Shown in pieces: positions 23,700 through 32,125 of a stretch of 32,125 nucleotides of DNA. This DNA comes from DATHWB01 sp040902855 (lineage in GTDB: Bacteria; Actinomycetota; Acidimicrobiia; Spongiisociales; ZC4RG35). Below the pieces are notes generated by a model, which was not told where the DNA came from, made no database searches, and saw only the letters and a list, made by a program, of their open reading frames with translations. Position numbers and translations under genes: made by a program. The stretch is taken from positions 1-32,125 of the forward strand of contig JBBDWN010000063.1 in NCBI GenBank assembly GCA_040902855.1, given 5' to 3'. Position 1 is the stretch's first letter, and the number at the start of each line of letters is the position of its first letter.

Positions 23700-24482
23700 T
23701 CAGCCTTCGAAGATTTCTACTTCGACGGCTCCCGTGTTTCCGCCTGTGGACGACTTCACTTCGAAGGTGACGATCTGGCCGGTGAATGAGACCTCGACCG
23801 GATCGGCGCCGGCCGGGAAAGGACCGAAGGTCGCCCCGTCGACGACGACGTTGAACGTCTCGGTGATCGACGACCCGTCACCCATGGATCGGGTGCGGAA
23901 GAGCACTGCGGTGGCGTCGACGACCCGTCCCAAGTCGATGGTCAGGAACGCGTCGTCACCGTCACCCTGCGACGACCACTCTGTTCCCAGGTCCCCGTCG
24001 ACCGCGTTGGCGGCGGCGAAGTCGTCGGAGAACTCTGAGGAGACATCGACAACGGTGGAACCGATGGCCACGTTCTCACCGAAGCGCGTGAGCGTCTCGT
24101 CGGCGGCGGGAGTTGTGAAGGTCAACACTTCGCTTCGGTAGAGGTTTCCGTCTGCAGCGACGCCCTGCAGCCGATATTGATAGGTGGTCTCGGGTTCGAG
24201 GCCGGTCATGACGGCGGCGTGGTCGCTGTGTCCTCCGACCCCCATGTCCTGGTCCGTGGCGATGGAGCCTGATGGGCCGTCGATTCCGTAGGCGACGGCG
24301 CACACGGCATCGATGTTGGTGGTCACGTTCAACGTGGCGACCGTTCCCGACGGATCGAAGACGATCTGCGGGTCGGCGACGGCGATATCCGAGAAGGGAA
24401 GAACTTCTGTATCCGCACTGTTCCCGCACGCAGCGACCACGAGCGCCGTCGCGACCAAGAGCAGCGCTGTCCTTCGTGACAT
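23700..24482 (-). CDS. Lipoprotein with fibronectin-like and discoidin-like domains
   Basis: The 260-residue protein has a lipoprotein signal (MSRRTALLLVATALVVAAC). A first beta-sandwich around residues 40-120 carries MTGLEPETTYQYRL, typical of fibronectin type III or purple-acid-phosphatase N-terminal domains. A C-terminal discoidin/F5-8 type C-like domain follows, marked by NAVDGDLGTEWSS and FLTIDLGRVVDATAV. Such proteins bind carbohydrates or other surface ligands on the outer face of the membrane. The ATG overlaps the stop of the DsbA-like gene by one base (TGATG), so they are coupled; the DsbA-like protein itself has no export signal. Confidence 0.85.
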   Translation of the reverse strand: MSRRTALLLVATALVVAACGNSADTEVLPFSDIAVADPQIVFDPSGTVATLNVTTNIDAVCAVAYGIDGPSGSIATDQDMGVGGHSDHAAVMTGLEPETTYQYRLQGVAADGNLYRSEVLTFTTPAADETLTRFGENVAIGSTVVDVSSEFSDDFAAANAVDGDLGTEWSSQGDGDDAFLTIDLGRVVDATAVLFRTRSMGDGSSITETFNVVVDGATFGPFPAGADPVEVSFTGQIVTFEVKSSTGGNTGAVEVEIFEG

Positions 24483-25054
24483 CAACGTGGCACCAGGGTT
24501 CGCTTGAACTCGTTCATCTCGTGCCAGTCCAGCATTTCCAGCGCCCTATCGAGATCCTCGACCGCTCCCCGGTTCATGAAGCGGATGAACGTCGCCACGT
24601 CGTTGCGGATGAAGGTGGGGACGCCGAACACGCTCCAACGTTCCACCGCCTCGGTGTGCTCTCTGGCAAGCGTCGAAGTGACGGCGTCCGTGTGGACGAT
24701 CTCTGCGAGCTCTTGGACGTCGACGCCGGCCGAAGTCAGCGCCTGGCGAATCACGTCCTCATCCCCCAGGTCCAACCCGTGATCATGTCGAGCTGCAAAA
24801 AGGGCGACATGCGCCTCCGCGAAGTGTTGGGGCTGGTGATCGCGGACGGCGACGCCCCAGTGGAGAGCGGGCACGCCGGGTGCGGTGACATCCGAGAACA
24901 CCGTGGCATCGCCTTCGTTCACGTGTGCCTGTGACAGCGAGAAAGGGCGGAAGCCAACGTCCCAATCCCGTCCGGCACGAAGACCGGCGAGGACCGCTTC
25001 ATTGGCGTTGCGGGCGAATGGGCAGAGATAGTCGAATGTGATCTCGAATTGCAT
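24482..25054 (-). CDS. DsbA-family oxidoreductase-like protein (CxxA)
   Basis: The 190-residue protein has the DsbA/FrnE-like fold: FDYLCPFARNANEA, with Cys11 and Ala14 in place of the second Cys, and the cis-Pro segment VFGVPTFI near residue 145. With a single Cys and no signal peptide it is not a classical disulfide-forming enzyme. Relatives with the C-P-F-A motif are common in actinobacteria and may act in glutathione-S-transferase-like or isomerase chemistry. The start ATG at 25054 has no GGAGG. It heads a two-gene unit with the lipoprotein. Confidence 0.88.
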   Translation of the reverse strand: MQFEITFDYLCPFARNANEAVLAGLRAGRDWDVGFRPFSLSQAHVNEGDATVFSDVTAPGVPALHWGVAVRDHQPQHFAEAHVALFAARHDHGLDLGDEDVIRQALTSAGVDVQELAEIVHTDAVTSTLAREHTEAVERWSVFGVPTFIRNDVATFIRFMNRGAVEDLDRALEMLDWHEMNEFKRTLVPR

Positions 25055-25127
25055 GAGGGGAGGGCTCCGGTGTTCAGGTGCTGTCGTGCTTGTGACGTAC
25101 CCATCAACCTGGCCGGATCATCCCGAA

Positions 25128-25820
25128 TTAGCGAAAACGTCCNNNNNNNNNNNNNNNNNNNNNNNNNNNNNNNNNNNNNNNNNNNNNNNNNNNNNNNNNN
25201 NNNNNNNNNNNNNNNNNNNNNNNNNNNNNNNNNNNNNNNNNNTGGATGTTGACGGCGTCCGCCACCCGGCCGGCGACCGCGGCCAGCTTCGGCCCGTTGA
25301 CACCGACGATGATCGGCGGCATGGGCTCTGGTCGCAGGAAACCTTCGGCCGATGCGAGGCCGTGGTACTCGCCGGCGAGGTCGGGAGTCCCCGACCACAG
25401 GGCCCGTATGAGGTTCACCGCTTCCTCTGTTCGTCGGCGCCGCTCCTCATCCCCGAGGGCGGGGAGACCGATCATCGCCAGCTCGGATGCGTACCGACCC
25501 CGGCCGGCACCCGCCCCGAGGCCGAGGAGTAGTCGTCCGTGCGAGAGCTGTTGGAGGGTTGCGGCGGCGACGGCGATGTGGGCCGGATGTCGGATGGTGG
25601 CGTTGAGGACCAGCGGTCCGAGCTGGATCCGGTCGGTGGCGGCTGCGATGGCGGCGAGCGTCACCCACGGGTCGAGAGTGTGGGTGGCCCCCGCCGGCGA
25701 CCCCGAAACGTGGTCGTATGTCCAGACGCCGTCGAAGCCCACAGACTCGGCGACTTGCGCCGCCTCGACCAGTTGGCCGACGGTCGCTCCGAACGGGCTG
25801 AGAGAGAGGTCGAACTGCAT
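25128..25820 (-). CDS. Luciferase-like (F420-type) monooxygenase, C-terminus lost in a gap
   Basis: The visible part from ATG 25820 to the gap (192 residues) carries the LLM barrel: MQFDLSLSPFG, VAESVGFDGVWTYDHVSG, RIQLGPLVLNATIRHPAHIAVAAATLQQLSHGRLLLGLGAG and PPIIVGVNGPKLAAVAGRVADAVNI. These are the usual F420/FMN-dependent oxidoreductase signatures. Members of this class normally have about 280-300 residues, so about 80-100 residues lie in the 100-N gap. The last codons GRFR and a TAA at 25128 after the gap look like a normal LLM end, but frame across the gap cannot be checked. An upstream ATG at 25895 would add 25 residues not typical of the family. Confidence 0.82.
   Translation of the reverse strand: MQFDLSLSPFGATVGQLVEAAQVAESVGFDGVWTYDHVSGSPAGATHTLDPWVTLAAIAAATDRIQLGPLVLNATIRHPAHIAVAAATLQQLSHGRLLLGLGAGAGRGRYASELAMIGLPALGDEERRRRTEEAVNLIRALWSGTPDLAGEYHGLASAEGFLRPEPMPPIIVGVNGPKLAAVAGRVADAVNIXXXXXXXXXXXXXXXXXXXXXXXXXXXXXXXXXXGRFR
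25143..25242. other. Scaffold gap (100 N) in the luciferase-like monooxygenase gene
   Basis: Exactly 100 unresolved bases. The expected length of the enzyme implies a true gap of about 250-300 bases. Confidence 0.9.
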
Positions 25821-25965
25821 GAACTCGCTCACCGTAGGCGGCGCCGACTTGGGGCCAGGGACTCCTCGGGCCTTTTGGCCGTAGGTCGTGTCCATGCGGC
25901 CCTACTCGGTCTATGCCTCGAATGTGAAGATTGACAGGTCATCAGTCATCGAGGGAGAGAGCGCT

Positions 25966-27408
25966 ATGGACACGTTACGAGACAGTGGGCCGCTTCAGTT
26001 GCCGCAGGAAGCGGTGAAGGCGTCGGCGATTGCCTTCGCCCGAGTCTTCTTGGGGATCATGTGGCTGATAGAGGTCACGGTTGGTCACAACTGGAAGATC
26101 GGTGGGTTCGAGTCGGGTCCGAATCCGCGGTGGATGGGCCCCGAGGCGGGTGAAGCGGTTCGAGATTCGGCGGCATCTGCCATCGCCGATGGGACGTATT
26201 CGTGGGCTGCTTGGATCTTTGACTCGATCATCGTCCCCAACGCCGAGATGTTCTCCTATCTCACGATCGCCCTTCAGATCCTGTTCGGGGTGGCGTTCGT
26301 AGTCGGCTTCGCGGTACGTCCGCTGGCGCTGATGGCGTTGGTGATGGATGTCAACATCATGATGTTGGGTAACAGCCGTATTCCACCGTTCTTTGCGGTA
26401 TTGCACCTCTTCGTCCTCGTCTCCGGCGCCGGTCAGTACTACGGACTGGACGGATGGATCTTGGATCGGATCCGGACGGCGAAGACCGGGTCAGCCAACG
26501 CGCTGCGGTGGCTGATCGAACTTCCGGTGTTCAAGCGGAGCTACATCCCTGGATTCGTCGCCGGATTCGGCCTGATTGCAGTGTTCTTCTTCCTCACCAT
26601 GGGGAGCCGGGCGACAGGACGCTTCGTGTTCGTTGCCATGGATCTGGTCGCCATCACGGGGCTGATCGTCATCGGACTGCTCGCCGCGGGACGCTACGGC
26701 GATCGGCTTGCCGCACTGACGGCCGCATTGCGAATCTTCGTCGGATACAAATTCCTCCATGAGATCTGGGCGCGAGTGAGTCCGGGCGTGAACGCGATGC
26801 CCGGCTTCGCAGACAGTGAGGCGCAGAGCGCAGTGTTCACCACGATTTCCGAGAACCACTGGTCACTGGTGGGTTCCATCGTCGATGCGCTGATCCTGCC
26901 CGCCATGGGGTTCTGGGTGCTCGTCTTCGGTGCAGTCCAACTGGTCGTCGGTGCCGCACTCATCATCGGTTATCGCACCCGCATCGCCGGCCTGGTGGGT
27001 GTCGCCTATCTCGGTGGGCTCATGATGCTCGGAATGACCCGCCTGATCCCGTTCGTGCTCGGCATGCTGGTGGTGGTCATCGCTCTCGACAGTGGCCGAC
27101 TCCTCAGTCTCGATTCCCTGCGTCGGTGGAGCGAACCCGCCCAGTTCGGTCTCCCGGTACCGGCCAAGGTGATCCCCATCCTGATCGCACTGGCTGCGGT
27201 CAACGCGATCGCGGCGGTAGCGACAGCCTTCAACACGGGTATCACCCCCGACGGCTACACGACGTCAATGCCTGCGATGGTGACGGCGTTCGTGGCTGTG
27301 TTCTCCGGGTTGTTCGCATTCGTGGGATGGCTGCAGCTCCATCCGGGACTCAATCACAGCGACGCGGTGGCCGAGCTGGAGACGGAGTTGAACACGCCAG
27401 TCACCTGA
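25966..27408 (+). CDS. Duplicated DoxX/DoxD-like membrane protein
   Basis: The 480-residue protein starts at ATG 25966 behind GAGGGAGA. It has about eight to twelve helices in two related halves. The first (about 20-190) begins with AFARVFLGIMWLIEVTVGHNWKIGG and holds a helix with RPLALMALVMDVNIM. The second (about 200-470) begins with ALRIFVGYKFLHEIW and holds RTRIAGLVGVAYLGGLMML. Each repeats the DoxX layout of a first helix with a conserved aromatic/charged end and later Arg-flanked helices. DoxX/DoxD proteins are subunits of thiosulfate:quinone oxidoreductase or related quinone-linked systems; the role here is not known. A strong terminator follows. Confidence 0.8.
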   Translation: MDTLRDSGPLQLPQEAVKASAIAFARVFLGIMWLIEVTVGHNWKIGGFESGPNPRWMGPEAGEAVRDSAASAIADGTYSWAAWIFDSIIVPNAEMFSYLTIALQILFGVAFVVGFAVRPLALMALVMDVNIMMLGNSRIPPFFAVLHLFVLVSGAGQYYGLDGWILDRIRTAKTGSANALRWLIELPVFKRSYIPGFVAGFGLIAVFFFLTMGSRATGRFVFVAMDLVAITGLIVIGLLAAGRYGDRLAALTAALRIFVGYKFLHEIWARVSPGVNAMPGFADSEAQSAVFTTISENHWSLVGSIVDALILPAMGFWVLVFGAVQLVVGAALIIGYRTRIAGLVGVAYLGGLMMLGMTRLIPFVLGMLVVVIALDSGRLLSLDSLRRWSEPAQFGLPVPAKVIPILIALAAVNAIAAVATAFNTGITPDGYTTSMPAMVTAFVAVFSGLFAFVGWLQLHPGLNHSDAVAELETELNTPVT

Positions 27409-27428
27409 GACCAACCCGCCGAATCGAC

Positions 27429-27470
27429 AAAGAACTGGGCCCCGCCTCTTGCAGCGGGGCCCAGCTCTTT
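27429..27470. terminator. Strong bidirectional intrinsic terminator
   Basis: CTGGGCCCCGC (27435-27445) pairs with GCGGGGCCCAG (27454-27464) around an 8-nt loop. Flanking AAAGA (27429-27433) and TCTTT (27466-27470) extend the pairing past one A/C mismatch. It gives T-rich ends on both strands and lies between the plus-strand DoxX-like gene and the minus-strand flavoprotein gene. Confidence 0.88.
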
Positions 27471-27501
27471 GGAGAGGTGGGGCTGTCTCTGAACCGGTGA
27501 C

Positions 27502-28236
27502 CTAGCGGTACTCGGGGTTGGGGAAGTCGTACCGGGCCCCCGCATCCCATCCTGCCCGCTGGTTGCCATGGGCGGGCATGCCGCCGGCATCGGTCAGCAT
27601 GCGGGCGAGATGCATCAGGTTCCACGTCATGAAGGTCGTGTTGCGATTGGTGAAGTCGTTCTCCGGTCCACCCGAACCATCGTCGAGGTAGCTGGGGCCG
27701 GGTCCCGCCTCGCCGATCCAGCCGGCGTCGGCCTGGGGAGGGATCACGTAGCCGAGGTGCTGCAGCGAATAGAGCACGTTCATGGCGATGTGCTTGATTC
27801 CGTCTTCGTTCCCTGTGACGAGACAGCCCCCGACCTTCCCGTAGTAGGCGTACTGGCCTGCGTCGTTGAGGATTCCGGACTGCGCATACAGACGCTCGAT
27901 GACCCGGGTCGCCACCGACGACTTCTCGCCCAGCCAGATCGGCGTTCCGAGCACGAGGATGTGGGCGGCTTTCACCTTCTCGTACAGGGACGGCCATTCG
28001 TCGGTCTCCGCACCGTGCTCGGTCATGTCGGGGTAGACCCCCGGTGCGATGTCGTGGTCGACGGCCCGGATCAGGTCGACGGTGACCCCGTTACGGCGCA
28101 TGATCTCCATCGAGATGTCCATCAGTCCCTGGGTGTGGGACTGCTCGGGTGACGGCTTCAAGGTGCAGTTGACGTACAACGCCCGGAGGTCAGAGAAGTC
28201 CCACTTGGACTCGGTGTCGTAGGTTGCCTCGGTCAT
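27502..28236 (-). CDS. NADPH-dependent FMN reductase / flavodoxin-like protein
   Basis: The 244-residue protein starts at ATG 28236 with GGAGGGG upstream. It shows the flavodoxin-like fold of FMN reductases: LRALYVNCTLKPSPEQSHTQ as the first strand and phosphate-binding loop, ILVLGTPIWLGEKSSVATRVIERL for the flavin-binding turn, and GGCLVTGNEDG. The C-terminal half (residues 170-244) is longer than in minimal members and ends in an aromatic-rich tail. It likely uses FMN to pass electrons from NAD(P)H to an unknown acceptor. It is divergent from the SulP gene. Confidence 0.88.
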   Translation of the reverse strand: MTEATYDTESKWDFSDLRALYVNCTLKPSPEQSHTQGLMDISMEIMRRNGVTVDLIRAVDHDIAPGVYPDMTEHGAETDEWPSLYEKVKAAHILVLGTPIWLGEKSSVATRVIERLYAQSGILNDAGQYAYYGKVGGCLVTGNEDGIKHIAMNVLYSLQHLGYVIPPQADAGWIGEAGPGPSYLDDGSGGPENDFTNRNTTFMTWNLMHLARMLTDAGGMPAHGNQRAGWDAGARYDFPNPEYR

Positions 28237-28294
28237 TCGATCCCCTCCGGTGACTGGTGGAAAACGTAGCGGCATCCTGTTCTAACGTGGGGTC

Positions 28295-29919
28295 GTGGAC
28301 CGGGTGCGGCGATTGCTCCCGACGGCCGGGGACTTTTCGGTCAGCGCTTTCCGTCATGACCTGCTGGCGGGGATCACCGTCGCCCTCGTCGCCCTACCTC
28401 TCGCTCTCGGGTTCGGTGTCACGGCCGGAGTGGGACCGGCTGCGGGAATCACCACCGCCATCGTCGCCGGGTTCATCGCCGCCTGGCTCGGAGGTTCCAA
28501 CTTCCAGGTGTCGGGACCGACCGGGGCGATGACCGTCGTGCTGCTTCCGATCGTCGCCACCCAGGGCACTGAAGGGCTGGTCGTCGTCGGGGTCGGGGCT
28601 GGCGTCGTTCTCATTGCTCTGTCGCTGCTCGGGGTCGGCCGATATGTCGCCTTCATACCGTGGCCGGTCATCACGGGATTCACCACCGGCATTGCCGTCA
28701 TCATCTTCCTCCAGCAGTTCCCGGGTCTCCTCGGTGTCGAGAAGGGGGAGGGCGAGGCGATCATCCCGGTGACGGTGGCGACGGTTTCGAACGCGATGAC
28801 GGCACTCGACTCCGGAGCCGTTGCGATCACCATGCTGACGGTCATCGTGATGGTCGCTTGGTTGCAATTCCCCCAGGTGCGAGCAGTGCCTGCATCGATG
28901 GTGGCGTTGCTGATCGCCACCGGCGTCTCGCTCCTCCCCATCTTCGAAGGCCTCGACCGGGTCGATGGGATTCCTCGCGGTCTGCCAATGCCGAGCCTTG
29001 AAGGGCTCTCGATGGCCTGGAGCAGTGATCTCTTCAGGGCGATCCTCGCCATCGCCGTCCTGGCGGGCCTCGAGAGCCTGCTGTCGGCGGTGGTGGCCGA
29101 CGGCATGACCGTTGCCGAGCGACATGACCCCGATCGGGAACTCTTCGGTCAAGGTCTCGCGAACGTCGCCAGCGCGCTCTTCGGCGGAATGCCGGCGACT
29201 GGAGCGTTGGCTCGGACCGCTGTCAACGTTCGCTCGGGAGCGCGAACCCGGGCCGCTTCGATGTTCCACGCGGTCGTGCTTCTGATCGTTGTGTTGTTCC
29301 TCTCGCCGCTTGCCTCGCGGATTCCGCTGGCGGCGCTGGCGGGAATTCTGATGGTGGTGGCGGTGAGGATGATCGAGTTCGACGCCATGCGAGCCATCGT
29401 ACGGTCGACTCGGTCTGATGCGTTCGTCCTGGTCCTCACGTTCGCGGTGACCGTGATCTTCGACCTGATCGTCGCGATCGAGGTCGGGATGATCGCCGCC
29501 GGAATTCTCTTCATCGGCCGGATGAGTCGTCTGTTGGCAATCGACGTCACACCCCTCGGTGGTGACGACCTCCCCGGCCATGACTCCGCCGAGACCCAGG
29601 ACGCTGAACAGGAGCTTCTCTCCGAGCACATCGTGGCCTATCGGGTGGACGGCCCCATCTTCTTCGGCGCTGCCAGCCGGTTCATGGATCAGTTGCTGAA
29701 AGTCGACGGCAGCGTGAAAGCGGTCGTACTGCGGATGCGAAGGGTCCCGGTGATGGACGCCACCGGAGCCTCCGCTCTCGAGTCGATGGTGGATCGGCTC
29801 TCACATCGCGGGGTTCTGGTGCTGATCTCAGGATTGCAGGATCAGCCGAGAGCGGTCCTCGAACGGAGCGGGATCCTGGACAAGGTGAGTCGGAGTCGGG
29901 ATCACGTCTTCGGGACGTC
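28295..29919 (+). CDS. SulP-family inorganic anion transporter with STAS domain (3' end in gap)
   Basis: At least 541 residues are visible from GTG 28295. About 11-14 helices show the SulP signatures: GITVALVALPLALGFGVTAGV near the start, GGSNFQVSGPTGAMTVVLLPI (substrate region), and LESLLSAVVADGMT with GGMPATGALARTAVNVRSGARTR. Residues from about 445 form a STAS domain (YRVDGPIFFGAASRFMDQL, VMDATGASALESM). SulP proteins move sulfate, bicarbonate or other oxyanions; which one is not decided by sequence. Only the last helix of STAS is missing in the 100-N gap. A TAACGT at 28283-28288 resembles a -10 element that would make the mRNA leaderless. Confidence 0.9.
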
Positions 29920-30019
29920 NNNNNNNNNNNNNNNNNNNNNNNNNNNNNNNNNNNNNNNNNNNNNNNNNNNNNNNNNNNNNNNNNNNNNNNNNNNNNNNNN
30001 NNNNNNNNNNNNNNNNNNN
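29920..30019. other. Scaffold gap (100 N) between SulP and MFS genes
   Basis: Exactly 100 unresolved bases. Both convergent genes run into it unfinished. The MFS protein alone lacks about 70 residues, so the true gap is probably 250-300 bases or more. Confidence 0.9.
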
Positions 30020-31005
30020 GCGACCCCGGCCCGATCGGAGGCGATACCGGCGACCGCCGAGGACAGCGTGGGCGTCAACAGCCCCTGACCGAGGGCGAGG
30101 AAAACGAGTCCGGGCGGTAGCGACCACCAGCTGTTCGCGACGGATATGACACCGAATCCGGCCACGTTGAGGGCGAGCCCGAGCCGAATCGTCCTCGTCT
30201 CTCCGAGTGCCTTCGTCACCGGTCCGACCAGGCCTCCCTGCGCGGCGACCAGGACCAGTCCGATGCCTGCGAAGACCAGCGCCACCGTCGGTTCGTTCAT
30301 GTCGAGCCGGGCGCTTCCGAGCAGCGAGAAGGTCGCTTCGAAGGCGCTGAAGGCGGTGACTCCGACGAAGGTGAGGATGACGAGTCGCAGGACCGGGGTC
30401 GGAAGCGAGCGGAACCCCGCACCGTGCATCGCCGACGTCGACACGCGTCGCGTCTCGGGAATCCGGATGATGCCTGCCACCAGGTTCAGCATGGAGATCC
30501 CAGCGGCGACGAAGAACGGCAGGGACGGCGACCCGAGCGAGGCGAGGGCACCGAGCGAGGGACCGATGACGAAGCCGAGACCGAAGGCGGCACCCAGGAG
30601 TCCCATGAGGCGTGCACGCTGATCAGGCCCGGCCACGTCTGACACCGTCGCCCTGGCAACGGCCACGCTCGCCCCAGACGCCCCGTCGAGGATGCGTCCG
30701 ATGAACAGCATCGGCAGCGAACCTGCGAGTCCGAGGATGAGGCTGCCGATCGCCGACCCGGCGATGGTGACGAGCAGGATCGGCCGGCGCCCCACCCGGT
30801 CCGAGATGCGCCCCCAGATCGGGGAGAACACGAACTGGGCCAGGGAGTAGCTGGCGAACAGCAGCCCGATGGTGGTGGGGCTCGCTCCGAAGCGCTCCGC
30901 GTACAGCGGGAGGAGCGGGATGATGATGCCGAAACCGAGCAGGTCGACTGCGACGGCGGTCCAGACAGGCCAGAAGCCTTTGGGAATGGGTTGGCGTGTG
31001 GTCAT
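30020..31005 (-). CDS. MFS transporter, DHA1/tetracycline-efflux type (3' end in gap)
   Basis: The first 328 residues are visible from ATG 31005. The N-terminal half has the MFS motif A GRISDRVGRRPILL between helices 2 and 3, GRILDGASGASVAVARATVSD on helix 4 and GFVIGPSLGALAS (motif C) on helix 5, typical of drug/H+ antiporters with 12 helices. The ninth to tenth helices end at the gap. The start codon overlaps the stop of the protoporphyrinogen-oxidase-like gene (ATGA), so they form one operon. Substrate is unknown. Confidence 0.9.
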
Positions 31006-32125
31006 GCAGTGATGTGCTGGGCGATGCGGAAGGCGTCGGTCGCCAGGTGGGCGAGTCCGACGCCACGGTATCCCCAGCCGGCCAGATGCAGCGATTCGGG
31101 GGTGGCCTCGTCCACCGCCGCCAGCCAGCGTCGATGACCCAACTCGTACTGGGGGATCCCCCGGCGGTGCCGCACCACCTCGGTGAACGTCACGTCGAGA
31201 TCGCCTCCGAATATGCCGGCGACCTCGGTTCCGATGTGATCGACGACGGCCGAATCGTCGGCTGCGAGGAGTTGTGGGGTAGCGCGGGCGATCACCTTGA
31301 CCAGACCATGACCGTCGGGGGCTCGGTGCGGTGCATAGGAGGATTCGAGCAATACGCCGCGGGTGGCCGTGGCTGCGTCCGGACCGGTGAGGATGCCGAA
31401 ACCGTCCGGGATGTCGAGGTCGGGCCCGCCCAGGCCGACGACGACGACCGGGGCGGCGGACGAACCTCGCAGCGCTTCGGCGAGCGGCCCTGTCACGAGG
31501 CCGGCGGCGACCTCGGGGTGGGTGGCGAGTACCACGTGGTCGGCTCCGAGGCGTTCGGATCCGTCGACGATCCAGCGAGGACCCTCTCTGCGCACGGCGT
31601 TTACCGTCACTCCAGGCCGGAAGCGGTCTCCGAGGGATTCGGCGATCTGGGTGGCGAGATCGGTCATCGTCGTGAGGGGAACGTGAACGGATCGCGTTCT
31701 CGACCCCTCGGCTTGTGACCGGAAACGGGCCCTCACCCCACCCAGGATCGAGCCATGGGCGTCGACGAGGTCGGTGAGAGTGGGGAACGCGGCGTGGGCC
31801 GAGAGGCGGGTCGGGTCGCCGGCGAAGACCCCTGAGGCCGCCAGCCAGGCAGCCACTCGGCCCAGGTCGTTGCCGAGTCTCCGCCGGAGAAACGTGTCGA
31901 GCGACTCGTCGTACTCCTCCGGGGGCTCGGCCACCAGGAACTCGAGGGCTCCTCGGAGCTTGGCGCGAGGCGACGCCAGGGGAGCCAGGACGACGGCCGG
32001 ACCCGGACGAAGTGTGATCAGACGTTTCCCGGTCCAGATGTGGCGCATCCGGGCGGTGTCGGCCGCCGGTTGGATCCCTCGGCCGTCGAGCAGGGGCGAC
32101 AGGTGCGGGTGGGGGAGCGTGAAAC
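31002..32125 (-). CDS. Protoporphyrinogen oxidase-like FAD enzyme, C-terminal part (cut by window edge)
   Basis: The frame is open through the right edge, so the ATG at 32048 is internal. About 374 residues of the C-terminal part are seen. The start of the visible sequence reads LLDGRGIQPAADTARMRHIW. The substrate-side region VHVPLTTMTDLATQIAESLGDRFRPGVTVNAV, the VVLATHPEVAAGLV strand and the end HLAGWGYRGVGLAHLATDA match protoporphyrinogen oxidase / amine oxidase flavoproteins of the HemY type. The N-terminal FAD loop lies outside. Enzymes of this kind oxidise a porphyrinogen in haem synthesis. It is coupled to the MFS gene. Confidence 0.82.
   Translation of the reverse strand, partial: FTLPHPHLSPLLDGRGIQPAADTARMRHIWTGKRLITLRPGPAVVLAPLASPRAKLRGALEFLVAEPPEEYDESLDTFLRRRLGNDLGRVAAWLAASGVFAGDPTRLSAHAAFPTLTDLVDAHGSILGGVRARFRSQAEGSRTRSVHVPLTTMTDLATQIAESLGDRFRPGVTVNAVRREGPRWIVDGSERLGADHVVLATHPEVAAGLVTGPLAEALRGSSAAPVVVVGLGGPDLDIPDGFGILTGPDAATATRGVLLESSYAPHRAPDGHGLVKVIARATPQLLAADDSAVVDHIGTEVAGIFGGDLDVTFTEVVRHRRGIPQYELGHRRWLAAVDEATPESLHLAGWGYRGVGLAHLATDAFRIAQHITA

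Noticed and set aside
24482..25054. DsbA-like protein as a possible third selenoprotein
   Set aside because: The motif is C11-x-x-A14 with normal codons and there is no in-frame TGA; it is a CxxA family member.
25931..25936. TTGACA resembling a consensus -35 box upstream of the DoxX-like gene
   Set aside because: No -10-like sequence lies at 16-19 bp; the region there is the GAGGGAGA ribosome binding site.
28394..29629. A long open frame on the minus strand across the SulP gene
   Set aside because: It is an antisense shadow of a clear SulP transporter; the translation is charged, low-complexity and His/Arg-rich.
1..32125. CRISPR arrays, tRNA or rRNA genes, insertion sequences, integrases
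   Set aside because: No regularly spaced repeats, cloverleaf-like segments, rRNA-like stretches or transposase/integrase motifs were seen by eye. A tRNA scan was not possible, so a single tRNA could have been missed.

Overview
The window looks like a piece of a high-GC Actinomycetota chromosome, most likely from the Acidimicrobiia or a close relative. This placement is inferred from gene content (an F420-type luciferase-like monooxygenase, DUF3179, DUF1684, DUF547 and DUF427 proteins), frequent GTG starts and possible leaderless starts; no marker gene confirms it. Five runs of exactly 100 N mark scaffold joins. Several of them cut genes that must be missing far more or less than 100 bases, so the N length is a placeholder. 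No rRNA, tRNA, CRISPR array, transposase or phage gene was seen.

The main result is two genes that each look broken by one in-frame TGA but read best as selenoproteins. (1) On the minus strand at 2840-3802, an AhpD-like two-domain protein has TGA exactly where the second Cys of the E-C-x-x-C-x-x-x-H motif belongs, giving C200-F-Y-U203-V-L-A-H207. (2) On the plus strand at 11908-12888, a GrdB-like (glycine/sarcosine/betaine reductase selenoprotein B family) protein has TGA at the first position of a U-x-x-C motif (U233-P-V-C236). Each TGA is followed within about 30 nt by a hairpin with a bulged U and a small loop containing GU, the layout of a bacterial SECIS; the second has a GGUC loop like that of E. 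coli fdhF. The selenocysteine machinery (selA, selB, selC, selD) is not in the window and must be elsewhere if this is right.

Layout. 1-2040: tail of a DUF3179 protein, a membrane sensor histidine kinase and a small membrane protein. 2055-3802: alpha/beta hydrolase and AhpD-like selenoprotein, an operon. 3956-8541: unknown protein, Rieske-TPP enzyme fusion, patatin-like protein, DUF1684 protein. 8581-10863: formate/nitrite transporter, then two related tandem membrane proteins. 10940-12888: PlsC-like acyltransferase and the GrdB-like selenoprotein. 12904-14706: MerR regulator divergent from a small thioredoxin-like protein and a MerA-like flavoprotein. 14740-17494: CMD/AhpD protein, membrane protein, CcdA, NAD(P)HX epimerase. 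17564-20378: DUF547 protein, membrane protein, disulfide oxidoreductase. 20594-23691: DUF427 protein, tiny membrane protein, DUF3179 lipoprotein, TlpA-like thioredoxin, Crp/Fnr regulator. 23700-25820: discoidin-like lipoprotein, DsbA-like protein, luciferase-like monooxygenase. 25966-32125: double DoxX-like membrane protein, FMN-reductase-like flavoprotein, SulP transporter, MFS transporter, protoporphyrinogen-oxidase-like flavoprotein.

A theme of thiol and selenol redox chemistry runs through the window: two selenoproteins, a CxxC CMD protein, CcdA, TlpA, a DsbA-like protein, a thioredoxin-like GCPNW protein and two class I disulfide oxidoreductases. They lie in separate transcription units, so a joint pathway is only a hypothesis.
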